This document shows positions 45,195 through 53,863 of a stretch of DNA of 64,000 nt, in pieces. Position 1 is the stretch's first letter; each line of letters starts with the position of its first letter. The stretch spans positions 3,362 to 67,361 of the forward strand of contig CAWHFM010000025.1 in assembly GCA_963828505.1 (NCBI GenBank), in the 5' to 3' direction. The DNA is from Bog-473 sp963828505 (GTDB taxonomy: Bacteria > Actinomycetota > Acidimicrobiia > Acidimicrobiales > RAAP-2). A model generated the notes under the pieces. It saw only the letters and a list, made by a program, of their open reading frames with translations. It did not search any database and was not told the origin of the DNA. A program made the translations under genes and the position numbers.

Positions 45195-46307
45195 ATGCCT
45201 CGTCACAACACACCCGTCCGCAAGCTGCCGTCCGGGCTCTGGCAGGTTCGCTACCGCGACCCTGCCGGTGTGCAACGCAAAGAGACGTTCCCGACCAGTC
45301 GTGAGGCGCACGACCGCCTCGACGAAGTCCGCACCGACGTCCGTCGCGGCACGTTCATAGACCCGCTGGCTGGGCGGGAGACGTTCGGCGAGTTTGCCGC
45401 GAAGTGGGCGGCGGCTCGCGACTGGAAAGCAACGAGCCGACAGAGCTGGCCGAACGTGTACCGACGAGTCGAGCCGGCGCTCGGGTCGCTGCCGCTGCGG
45501 GCTATCGATCGTTTGGTCCTCGAGGCGCTCCAAACCGAGCTGCTGAGCCGATACGCCCGCACGACGGTTGAGCTGACCATGTCGCAGACCAAGAGTGTGA
45601 TGAAAGCTGCCTACGCCAACGGTCGCATCGGCCGCGATCCCACCGCTGGCCTCTCCATGCCGAGAGTGCGCGCCGGCGAGCCCGACGGGCGAGTGCGACC
45701 CGAAGACGTGCCCACCCGAGCCGAAGTGCTCGCAGTCCTCGACGCCACGCCAGCTCGCTATCGAGCCGCTGTCGCGCTGGGCGTCACCGGGCTACGCATC
45801 GGCGAGGTCATGGCCGTGACCGCGGACCGCCTCGACCTGGAGCACCGCCGCCTGCTCGTTGATCGCCAGCTCCAGTACATCGACGGCGAGATCGTGTTCA
45901 CGGGCCCCAAGGCGGAGAAGGTGCGCACCGTCGTCCTGCCTGGCTCTGTGGTGCTGGAGTTGCGCCGTCATCTGCGCGACCACTGGAGTTCCGGCCTGCT
46001 GTTCCGCGGTGGGCGAGGAGCGATGATGCGCCGGTACTACTTCTACGACCAGGCCTGGAAGCCCGCGCTCGTCGGCGCTGGCCTGGCTCCTGACCGCTTC
46101 GTGTTTCACTCGTTGCGTCACTTCTCAGCCAGCTCGATGCTGGCCGAAGGCGCACCGATCACGGCAGTGGCTGGCCACCTGGGCGACACCGTCGAGACCA
46201 TCCAGCGCACGTACGCCCACTGGCTACGTGACGACCGGGATATCCCCGCCGCAGTGCTCGACAGGGTGCTCGCCGTTCCCGTCGAGGAGGCAGATGAGGC
46301 GCAGTGA
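45195..46307 (+). CDS. int: Tyrosine-type site-specific integrase
   Basis: The 370-residue protein has an N-terminal arm-binding domain (LPSGLWQVRYRDPAGVQRKE), a SAM-like core-binding domain (about residues 65-150) and a catalytic domain with Arg in VTGLRIGEV, HSLRH, GHLGD and the nucleophile Tyr in RTYAHWL near the C-terminus. All catalytic residues are present in one frame. It sits 82 bases from the rnpB copy, pointing toward it, as integrases do beside attR. Target choice at the rnpB 3' end is inferred from the repeats. It starts with ATG at 45195 after an AAGGAGAT site. Confidence 0.95.
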   Translation: MPRHNTPVRKLPSGLWQVRYRDPAGVQRKETFPTSREAHDRLDEVRTDVRRGTFIDPLAGRETFGEFAAKWAAARDWKATSRQSWPNVYRRVEPALGSLPLRAIDRLVLEALQTELLSRYARTTVELTMSQTKSVMKAAYANGRIGRDPTAGLSMPRVRAGEPDGRVRPEDVPTRAEVLAVLDATPARYRAAVALGVTGLRIGEVMAVTADRLDLEHRRLLVDRQLQYIDGEIVFTGPKAEKVRTVVLPGSVVLELRRHLRDHWSSGLLFRGGRGAMMRRYYFYDQAWKPALVGAGLAPDRFVFHSLRHFSASSMLAEGAPITAVAGHLGDTVETIQRTYAHWLRDDRDIPAAVLDRVLAVPVEEADEAQ

Positions 46308-46313
46308 TGATGT

Positions 46314-46335
46314 TTTGTGCCCTCGTTGTGCCCTG
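46314..46335 (+). repeat. Two 11-bp repeats, candidate integrase arm sites (right end)
   Basis: TTTGTGCCCTC and GTTGTGCCCTG lie head to tail between the integrase stop and the right core. They match the three GTTGCGCCCTC copies of the left end except for one C/T change in the middle. GCTCAGAGCG also recurs near both ends (39341 and 46374). Confidence 0.65.
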
Positions 46336-46392
46336 AGCTGGCGTTTCTGACTGGCGACGAGAGCAAGGGTGCTGCTCAGAGCGTTGTATGAC

Positions 46393-46780
<388 letters not shown>

Positions 46781-46830
46781 GCGGCAAGTCTGCCACCCCG
46801 TGTCGGGCGGACGCGCAGCGCGTCGGTAGG

Positions 46831-48297
46831 GTGTCGGCGATGCCCGGTGGCGCCCGCCAGCTCTTCGACCCGGAATCCCCACCGGCGGTCGGTCCACCCG
46901 AGGGGTCAGCGGCCTTCGACCCCGCGCTCCATCGGGACACGCACCCCGACGTCCTCTCGGTCGGGGCCCTCTACAACGAGGTCGAGACGGCCCTCTCCCG
47001 GTCCTTTCCCCGAAACCGGCGTTTGTGGGTGCGCGGGGAGATCGCCAAGCTCTCCGACCACCGGTCCGGGCACCTCTATATGGACCTCGTCGACCCTGAC
47101 GAGGTCCGCTCCGCCGGGCCGAGGGGTCGCGGCGGCATCCCGACGCTGAACGTCAAGTGCTGGCGGACGGCATGGGCACCCTTGCGGCACTCGTTGGAGA
47201 AGGAAGGCATTGAGCTGGCCGAGGGCATGATCGTGGTGCTCCGCGGCACCATCGACCTCTACCGGGCCAAGGGCGAAGTGAGCTTCGTGCTGGCGGAGAT
47301 CGACGTCACGGCCTTGCTCGGACGGATGGCCGCGCAGCGGGCCCAGCTGCTGCGGGCGCTCGAGGCCGAGGGCCTCCTGCGGCGCAACGCGGCCCTCCCG
47401 GTTCCCGATCCGGCCCTGCACGTCGGCCTCGTCGCCAGCCCGGGCACCGAGGGGTACCACGACTTCGTCGGGCGCCTCGTCGAGTCGGGTTTCGGGTTCC
47501 GCATCTCCTTGGTCAAGGCGTCGGTCCAGGGATCTGCCGCGCCGGCGTCCATCGCGCGGGGTGTGCGGTTCCTCAGCCGGAGCGAGTGCGACGTGATCGT
47601 CCTGGTGCGCGGCGGCGGCTCAAAGGCGGATCTCGCCGCCTTCGACACCGAGCTCGTCGCTCGAGCAGTGGCCGGCGCGAGCAAGCCGGTGTTCACCGGG
47701 ATCGGCCACACCGGCGACCAGAGCGTCGCCGACCTCGTCGCCAGCCGGGTCTGCGTCACGCCGACCGAGTGCGGCCAACAGATCGCGCTTGCGACCCGGC
47801 ACTGGTGGGAGTCACACGTCCTGGGGCCCTCGGCCGTCCTGGCGCGGCGCATCCCCAGGTTCCTCGCCGACGCGCAGCAGCGTGACGGGCAGGCCCGCGG
47901 TCGTCTGACGGCGGCTGCTCGTCATCAGGTGCGCGTGCACCGCGAACGCATCGGGGTGAAGGCGGCGGCCTTGGAGCGGTGCGCGCCGGCGCGGGTGGAC
48001 TCGTCCCAGTCCAACCTGCGGGGCCGGGCCGTCCGGCTGTCGGCGCGTAGCGCTTCGCACGTCGAGCGCGTCGCCGAGCAGCTGGCGACGAGGCGGAGGC
48101 TGCTCGCCGCCTACGACGTGGAGAACCAACTCCGACGGGGCTACTCGCTCACCCTGACCGCCGACGGAGCCCTGGTGCGACGCGCCGATCAGCTGGTCGA
48201 CGGACAGGACATCGTGACGCGCTTGGCCGACGGTTCGGTCCACAGTCGCGTCACGGCGTCCGCGGCGAGGCAGGAGAAAGCAGGAGGACAGGTGTGA
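46831..48297 (+). CDS. xseA: Exodeoxyribonuclease VII large subunit
   Basis: The 488-residue protein has an N-terminal OB fold (DVLSVGALYNEVETALSRSF, RLWVRGEIAKLSDHRSGHLY), the nuclease core VGLVASPGTEGYHDFVGRLV, VLVRGGGSKADLAAFDTELV and GIGHTGDQSVADLVASRVCV, and a long coiled-coil C-terminus. The common GIGHE motif reads GIGHT here. With XseB it forms the metal-independent ssDNA exonuclease. The GTG at 46831 is used; ATG at 46840 is possible. It overlaps xseB by four bases. Confidence 0.93.
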   Translation: MSAMPGGARQLFDPESPPAVGPPEGSAAFDPALHRDTHPDVLSVGALYNEVETALSRSFPRNRRLWVRGEIAKLSDHRSGHLYMDLVDPDEVRSAGPRGRGGIPTLNVKCWRTAWAPLRHSLEKEGIELAEGMIVVLRGTIDLYRAKGEVSFVLAEIDVTALLGRMAAQRAQLLRALEAEGLLRRNAALPVPDPALHVGLVASPGTEGYHDFVGRLVESGFGFRISLVKASVQGSAAPASIARGVRFLSRSECDVIVLVRGGGSKADLAAFDTELVARAVAGASKPVFTGIGHTGDQSVADLVASRVCVTPTECGQQIALATRHWWESHVLGPSAVLARRIPRFLADAQQRDGQARGRLTAAARHQVRVHRERIGVKAAALERCAPARVDSSQSNLRGRAVRLSARSASHVERVAEQLATRRRLLAAYDVENQLRRGYSLTLTADGALVRRADQLVDGQDIVTRLADGSVHSRVTASAARQEKAGGQV

Positions 48298-48572
48298 GCA
48301 AAGCGAGCGAGCCGGCTGCGGCGTCAGCGACGGTCCCGGTGCCGGTGGAGAAGTTGAGCTACACCGAGGCCAGCCGCGAGTTGGATTCGATCGTGGACTT
48401 CTTCGAGCAGCGGGAGGTGGACGTCGACGTCCTTGTCTCTCGGCTCGAGCGGGCGACCGAGCTCATCGACGAGCTGGACCGGAGGCTGCGGCAGACGCGG
48501 GCGCAGGTCGAGGAGCTGGTCCCCCGGCTCGACGCGCTGGGAGCCGACGCAGGCGGTTCGGCCGATGGCTGA
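48294..48572 (+). CDS. xseB: Exodeoxyribonuclease VII small subunit
   Basis: The 92-residue protein has the XseB core LSYTEASRELDSIVDFFEQR followed by a second helix ERATELIDELDRRLRQTRAQ. It is helical and acidic as usual. The GTG at 48294 overlaps the xseA stop (GTGA). The last eight bases overlap the MBL gene. It binds the coiled-coil end of XseA and is needed for activity. Confidence 0.93.
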   Translation: MSKASEPAAASATVPVPVEKLSYTEASRELDSIVDFFEQREVDVDVLVSRLERATELIDELDRRLRQTRAQVEELVPRLDALGADAGGSADG

Positions 48573-49293
48573 TGTTCAGCAGGGGGAGCGGCTCTACTTT
48601 CGCCAACTGCTCTCGGGCCGCGACTTCGCCCGCGGGGACATGATGGCCCGGCAGATGGTCAATTTCGTCTACCTGATCGGTGATCGCGCCACGGGCGAGG
48701 CGCTCGTGGTGGACCCGGCCTACGCCGTCGGGGACCTGCTCGACATCCTGGCGGACGACGGCATGCGCCTGACCGGCGTCCTCGGCACGCACTTCCACCC
48801 CGACCACCTGGGAGGCCAGATGGGCGGCTGGAGCCTCGAGGGCATCAGCACGCTGCTCGAGCACGTCCAGGTGCCCGTGCACGTCCAGCACGACGAGCTG
48901 CCCTGGGTCGAGCGCACGACGGGTGTCGGTGCCGAAGACCTCGTCGGACACTCCAGCGGTGACGTGGTGCGGGTGGGCGAGGTGGGCATCGAGCTCATCC
49001 ACACGCCCGGACACACGCCCGGAAGCCAGTGCTTCCTGGTCGACGGCCGTCTCGTCGCAGGTGACACGCTCTTCTTGGAGGGCTGCGGTCGCACCGACTT
49101 CCCCGGCTCGGACCCGCTCGCCATGTACGAGTCCCTTCACACCAGGCTGGCCCGTGTCCCGGACGACGCCATCTTGTTCCCGGGCCACATGTACTCCGCC
49201 GACGCCTCCCAGAGCATGGGGGAGACCCGGCAATGGAACTACGTCTTCCGCCCGCGCACTCCGCAGGAGTGGATGGCCATGTTCGGCGGGTGA
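48565..49293 (+). CDS. Metallo-beta-lactamase fold hydrolase (glyoxalase II-like)
   Basis: The 242-residue protein has the zinc motif THFHPDHLGG (about residue 75), a third His in TPGHTPGSQC (about 150), the bridging Asp in VAGDTLFLEGCGRTDF and the last His in ILFPGHMYSA. QMVNFVYLIGDRATGEALVV opens the domain. Candidate activities are glyoxalase II, persulfide dioxygenase or another thioester hydrolase. Its ATG lies eight bases before the xseB stop, and its stop overlaps the next start, so it is part of the xseAB operon. Confidence 0.9.
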   Translation: MADVQQGERLYFRQLLSGRDFARGDMMARQMVNFVYLIGDRATGEALVVDPAYAVGDLLDILADDGMRLTGVLGTHFHPDHLGGQMGGWSLEGISTLLEHVQVPVHVQHDELPWVERTTGVGAEDLVGHSSGDVVRVGEVGIELIHTPGHTPGSQCFLVDGRLVAGDTLFLEGCGRTDFPGSDPLAMYESLHTRLARVPDDAILFPGHMYSADASQSMGETRQWNYVFRPRTPQEWMAMFGG

Positions 49294-50567
49294 CGGCACC
49301 GGACGCGCTCCCGCTTGACGGCGCGGCGGTCGTCGTGGGCGCCTCGCTCGCGGGGTGGCGTGCCGTCGAGACCCTGCGCGCGGAGGGGTTCGAGGGCACG
49401 CTCACGCTGGTGGGCGCCGAGCCACACCTGCCCTACGACCGCCCCCCGCTGTCGAAGCAGGTGCTGGCCGGCACGTGGCCGCCCGAGAAGGCGGTGCTCG
49501 CCGACCGCCGGCGCGCCAGCGAGCTGCTGGTGCACGAGGTCCTCGGCCGTGAGGCCGTCCGGCTCGACGTCGAAGGGCGCGCCATCGAGCTCGACGACGG
49601 CTCGGTCCTGCGCGCTGACGCCGTCGTCCTCGCTACCGGCGCGTGGCCGCGGTCGTTGCCCGGCACCGAATCGCTCGGCCAGGCCGATGGGCTCTTCACG
49701 TTGCGGACCCTCGAAGACTCCCTGGCGCTCCGGGCCGCGGTGACGAAGGCGTCGCAGAGGCGAGTCGTCGTGATCGGGGCCGGCTTCATCGGAGCCGAGG
49801 TGGCGTCGACCTGCGCGGCGCTCGGTTGTCGCGTCACGGTGCTCGAGGCGCTCGACATCCCCTTGAGCAACGTGCTCGGCCCCGAGATCGGCCGGCACTG
49901 CGCGTCGCTGCACGGCGCGCACGGCGTCGACCTGAGGACGGGCGTGTCGGTGGCGGGGGTGGGCCGGGCCGGTGAGGGCAGTGGCGCCACCGGCGACGCG
50001 CCAGACGGGTTGCTCGTGGTGGAGCTGGCCGACGGCGAGACGGTGACCGCCGACGCGGTGGTCGTCGGCATCGGGGTCGCGCCGTCGACGGAGTGGCTGA
50101 TCGGCTCGGGGCTCGAGATCGTCAACGGTGTCGTCTGCGACCACCGGCTCTTCGCCGCCGACGGCATCGTCGCGGCCGGCGACGTGGCGCGCTGGGAGTG
50201 GCGACACGACGGGGGAGCGGAGCAGATCCGGATCGAGCACTGGCAGGTGGCGGCCGAGGCGGGTCTGATGGCGGCGCGCGCTCTCCTGGCCGGACGGGCC
50301 GAGGCGCCGGCGTTCTCGCCCGTGCCCTACTTCTGGTCGGACCAGTTCGGCATCAGATTCCAGGTCATCGGGAGCCCTTCGGGCGATGACGAGGTCGTGA
50401 TCACCGAGGGATCGCTCCAGGAGGGGAAGTTCGTCGCGCTGTTCGGTCGCGCCGGGCGCCTGCGCGCCGTCATGGCCATCGGCAAGCCGCGGCAACTCAT
50501 GGGGTTCCGTCCCCTGCTCCAGTCGGGGTGCAGCTTCGACGACGCTCTGGCTCACGCCGAGGGCTGA
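49290..50567 (+). CDS. FAD-dependent NAD(P)H:ferredoxin/rubredoxin-type oxidoreductase
   Basis: The 425-residue flavoprotein has the FAD-binding VVVGASLAGWRAVETLRAEG (residues 14-33), PYDRPPLSKQVLAG, the NAD(P) site VVIGAGFIGAEVASTCAALG (about 165) and ADGIVAAGDVARW. The C-terminal reductase domain starts around FSPVPYFWSDQFGIRFQVIG. This is the rhodocoxin/ferredoxin reductase type that feeds P450s or ring hydroxylases; the partner is not in the window. The GTG at 49290 overlaps the MBL stop by four bases. Confidence 0.9.
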   Translation: MTAPDALPLDGAAVVVGASLAGWRAVETLRAEGFEGTLTLVGAEPHLPYDRPPLSKQVLAGTWPPEKAVLADRRRASELLVHEVLGREAVRLDVEGRAIELDDGSVLRADAVVLATGAWPRSLPGTESLGQADGLFTLRTLEDSLALRAAVTKASQRRVVVIGAGFIGAEVASTCAALGCRVTVLEALDIPLSNVLGPEIGRHCASLHGAHGVDLRTGVSVAGVGRAGEGSGATGDAPDGLLVVELADGETVTADAVVVGIGVAPSTEWLIGSGLEIVNGVVCDHRLFAADGIVAAGDVARWEWRHDGGAEQIRIEHWQVAAEAGLMAARALLAGRAEAPAFSPVPYFWSDQFGIRFQVIGSPSGDDEVVITEGSLQEGKFVALFGRAGRLRAVMAIGKPRQLMGFRPLLQSGCSFDDALAHAEG

Positions 50568-50746
50568 AGGCGGCCAAGTCCTCGGTGGGGAGCCGGCCGG
50601 GCCGGGGCCCCGCATCGGGCCTCGGAGGGAAAAGCTGGCCTGCGTGTTAAGGCTTCGTTACACTGCCGCCAGGACAGTCCTGTCGTAGTCGGACGGGCGG
50701 ACTGTTGATCGGCTACACAGAGGCAAGCAGAAGGGGGAGGACCGAT

Positions 50747-53497
50747 ATGCGCTCGAGGGTTCCGAGGCACGCGGCCAGGGGTGGATCTCAGCGGCGGTGG
50801 TGGCGGCCACGGGCGAGGGTGCTCGGGACCGGACTGGCGGCGCTCGCCGTCGTCGGGCTCGGCGCTTATGCCGCACCGGCCTTCGCCAACAACATCGCCG
50901 TCGCGGCTGGGTCGACGTGCCAGGCCGGGCCCGGTTCGGGCTGGACCATCACGTGGACGATCCAGAACGACGAGAACCTGCCCCAGACGGGCACCGTGAC
51001 CGCGGTCACCGGTGGACTCTCGACGCTCAGCAAGACCACGTTCTCCATCGCGGCGACGCCGGCTGGACAGCCGAACTCGTCGACCACTCTGACCCAGACG
51101 CTCCCGGCGTCGGCCTCGGGGACCGTGACGCTGAGCTTCACGGGCACGTGGAGCGACGGCTCCGTGCAGGCGGGCTCGGACACCTACGTCCTCAGCTCGA
51201 ATCCCTCCTGCGGAGGAACCCTGCCGCAGAAGCAGACGATCGGCGGCCAGATCCTTCTCTGCCTCAACGGCAACCCGACCACGACCAACGTCCCGGGCGG
51301 CAGCATCGCGGCGACCGGACCGGAGACCATCAAGTCCGTACCCGACCCGATGCCGGCGACGGACGTGCCCGCTGGCACCTACACCATGACAGCGACCGAT
51401 CCACCGGGGCATGCACTGGTGGCATGTCACGGGAGTGGCATCGCGGCACCGAACGGACTCTCCGCGTCTGAGGCTGTCGCCGTGCCCGCCGGGGGCAACG
51501 GCAACGGGACCTTCTACGCCGCGCCCACCACCTTTGTCGTGCCGCTCGGGGCGTCGATCTCGCTGCAGGAGTCCTCGCTGCAGGCCTCGTACTCCGGCGC
51601 GGGCCAGACGATCGACTACCACTACCTGGTCACGAACACAGGCAAAGAGGCGCTGAGCCACATCACCGTCGCCGACGCTCGGACCGGGCGTTCATTCGTC
51701 TCGTGCCCAGCCACCACACTGGCCGCCGGGTCGCAAGAGACGTGCACGACGACCTACGTCACGACCTCGGCTGATGTCGCCGCCGGGGACATCGTCAACA
51801 CCGCCACGGCTACGGGCACCCCGCTCGCGGGGCCGAACGTGACGTCGGCGCCTTCCACGATCACGCTCACGATCCCCGACCAGGCAGGCATCTCCGTGGT
51901 GCTTTCCGTGCCGGCCGACGAGATGACCTACGACGCCGTCGGGGACGTCGTCCACTTCCACTACGACGTGACGAACACGGGTGACGAGGACATCACTGAT
52001 CTGGCGGTGACCAACAGCTACGACGCTGTGCCCCCGCCCGACTGTGCCGCCACGCTGGATGCGGGCGACTCCGAGACGTGTCACGCCACGTACACGGTGA
52101 CGCAGGCAGACCTGGACGCGGGCAGCATCGTCAACACGGCCACCGTTGCGGGCTCGACTGACTCCGGCCCGGTCACGGGCACCTCCAACACGGTGACGCT
52201 GACCGCGATCCAGAAGCTCGCCGGGCACATCTTCCTCTGCCTGGGCGGTCCGACCAACATCGAGATCACCGGAGGCACCCTCGGCGCCACCGGCCCGCAG
52301 GACATTCCGACCCGGCCGAACCCGATCCACCCGGCCGTCGACGTCCCGAGTGGTGACTACACCATGACGGCGACCAACCCGCCGGGCTACGCCCTCGTCA
52401 ACTGCCCGGCCCCCTCGGGTGACACGGTGAACCGGATCACCGAGGCGGTCATTTCGCCCGACGGCGGATCGGCCACGATGACGGTGCCGGTGCCCAACGG
52501 CGGCGAGGGCATCGGCGAGTTCTTCGTGGCGCCGGCGCACCCGGGCATCAGCCTGGTCAAGACGGCCTCGCAGCCCTACTACAGCGCGGCCGGCCAGACC
52601 ATCAATTACAACTTCCGCGTGACCAACACGGGCAACATCGGACTCGACAACGTCGGCATCAAGGACGAACTGGCCGGCGTGACCGCGCTGAGTTGCCCCG
52701 AGGCCACACTCGCCGCGGGTGCCATGGAGACGTGCACGGGGACGTACACCACGACGGCCGCCGACGTTTCGGCGAAGTCGCTGGTCAACAAGGCCACGGC
52801 GCACGGCACCCCGCCCCACGGCGATACGGTGAACTCGTCGGCTTCGAGCACCACGGTGCCGCTGTTGGGGATTTCGGTCACCAAGGCGGCCAGTGGGGGA
52901 AGCGTCGTAGCCGGGTCGAGTACCCAGATCGGATACACGCTGACCGTGACGAACACCGGCAAGATCGACACGCCGTCGGCTATCAGCGTCGCTGACTCGG
53001 CACCGGTCGGAACCACGATGGTGTCGGGCTCGGCGGCCTGCGCCTCCGGCGGGCCCCCGGCGTGCACCGTCGCCGTAGCCGCACCCACAGTCACGTGGTC
53101 CATCGCGGCAGGCGTGAAGCCGGGCCAGATCTACACGCTCGTGTTCAAGGTGACGGCGAACGCGTCCGACGCCTCGGGGAACATCACCAACACGGCACTG
53201 TGGGACGGAGCCGGGTGCACGAGCGGCGCCTGCTCGACCGACACGGTGACGACGGCGGTCACATCCTCAGCGTCGGCGGCGGGCAAGTCGTCGTCGGGGT
53301 CGGGGTCGTCGTCACTCGCCTTCACCGGCGCCCTGCTCACCCAGCAGTGGCTCATCGCCATGGGAGCCATCCTGGCGGGCGGTGCCCTCCTCGTCGCTGC
53401 ACACCGGCGGCGGATCCCGAGGCACGCTGCAGCCACCAGATTGGGTCGGCTCGAGGTCCGGCGTCACCGTGACCCGTCGGGCGAGCGGACGGACTGA
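50747..53497 (+). CDS. Cell-wall anchored DUF7507/DUF11-type surface protein with LAFTG sortase signal
   Basis: The 916-residue protein has a twin-Arg-like cationic N-terminus and signal (TGLAALAVVGLGAYAAPAFA). Its body has two copies of a Cys-containing module (GGQILLCLNGNPTTTNVPGG and GHIFLCLGGPTNIEITGGTL), each followed by DUF7507 beta repeats (SYSGAGQTIDYHYLVTNTGK, YYSAAGQTINYNFRVTNTGN). The end is SSSLAFTG, a hydrophobic helix (LLTQQWLIAMGAILAGGALL) and HRRR, a class-E sortase type signal. It should be covalently bound to peptidoglycan and act in adhesion or coat structure. GGGGGAGG precedes the ATG at 50747. A terminator follows. Confidence 0.87.
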   Translation: MRSRVPRHAARGGSQRRWWRPRARVLGTGLAALAVVGLGAYAAPAFANNIAVAAGSTCQAGPGSGWTITWTIQNDENLPQTGTVTAVTGGLSTLSKTTFSIAATPAGQPNSSTTLTQTLPASASGTVTLSFTGTWSDGSVQAGSDTYVLSSNPSCGGTLPQKQTIGGQILLCLNGNPTTTNVPGGSIAATGPETIKSVPDPMPATDVPAGTYTMTATDPPGHALVACHGSGIAAPNGLSASEAVAVPAGGNGNGTFYAAPTTFVVPLGASISLQESSLQASYSGAGQTIDYHYLVTNTGKEALSHITVADARTGRSFVSCPATTLAAGSQETCTTTYVTTSADVAAGDIVNTATATGTPLAGPNVTSAPSTITLTIPDQAGISVVLSVPADEMTYDAVGDVVHFHYDVTNTGDEDITDLAVTNSYDAVPPPDCAATLDAGDSETCHATYTVTQADLDAGSIVNTATVAGSTDSGPVTGTSNTVTLTAIQKLAGHIFLCLGGPTNIEITGGTLGATGPQDIPTRPNPIHPAVDVPSGDYTMTATNPPGYALVNCPAPSGDTVNRITEAVISPDGGSATMTVPVPNGGEGIGEFFVAPAHPGISLVKTASQPYYSAAGQTINYNFRVTNTGNIGLDNVGIKDELAGVTALSCPEATLAAGAMETCTGTYTTTAADVSAKSLVNKATAHGTPPHGDTVNSSASSTTVPLLGISVTKAASGGSVVAGSSTQIGYTLTVTNTGKIDTPSAISVADSAPVGTTMVSGSAACASGGPPACTVAVAAPTVTWSIAAGVKPGQIYTLVFKVTANASDASGNITNTALWDGAGCTSGACSTDTVTTAVTSSASAAGKSSSGSGSSSLAFTGALLTQQWLIAMGAILAGGALLVAAHRRRIPRHAAATRLGRLEVRRHRDPSGERTD

Positions 53498-53863
53498 GCG
53501 AGCCGGAGGGCTGAGAAACTCCGGGCACCTGACCGGGGGTCGCGTTCCGCGGCCCCCGGTCGGCGTGTTCGCCGGAGCCCCGGTGAAGCTTCGGGTCTCT
53601 GATCGTTCGGCGTGTGACGGTGCCTCTGCGGGTGGCGCGTTCTGTCCGCAGCGGTGGGCGGCGCGGGTCAGTCGTGCCTGAGCGAGGCGTTTTCGCGGTT
53701 CGTTCGACGTCCGAGAGCGACGGAAGCCAACGGTCGTTTGAGAGCGGTCCACCGCGTTCCACAACTCATATAGGACATTTCGTTAGACTCGTAGTGAAAT
53801 AATGGTTTCGGTCGCGTCGTCACACTCGTGCCGACCGTCGAGGCTCATGCGAGGCAACAGAAC
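53498..53863. promoter_or_regulatory. Intergenic region between the two surface protein genes
   Basis: No gene is visible. It contains the terminator at 53531-53561 and, at about 53760-53805, an AT-rich patch (CATATAGGACATTTCGTTAG) unlike the surrounding DNA, which is the best promoter candidate for the giant gene. The rest is ordinary GC-rich sequence. Confidence 0.45.
53531..53561 (+). terminator. Hairpin terminator after the LAFTG surface protein gene
   Basis: GACCGGGGGTCGCG pairs with CGCGGCCCCCGGTC around a TTC loop, giving a 14-pair stem with one T-G wobble, 34 bases after the stop codon. Confidence 0.85.
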
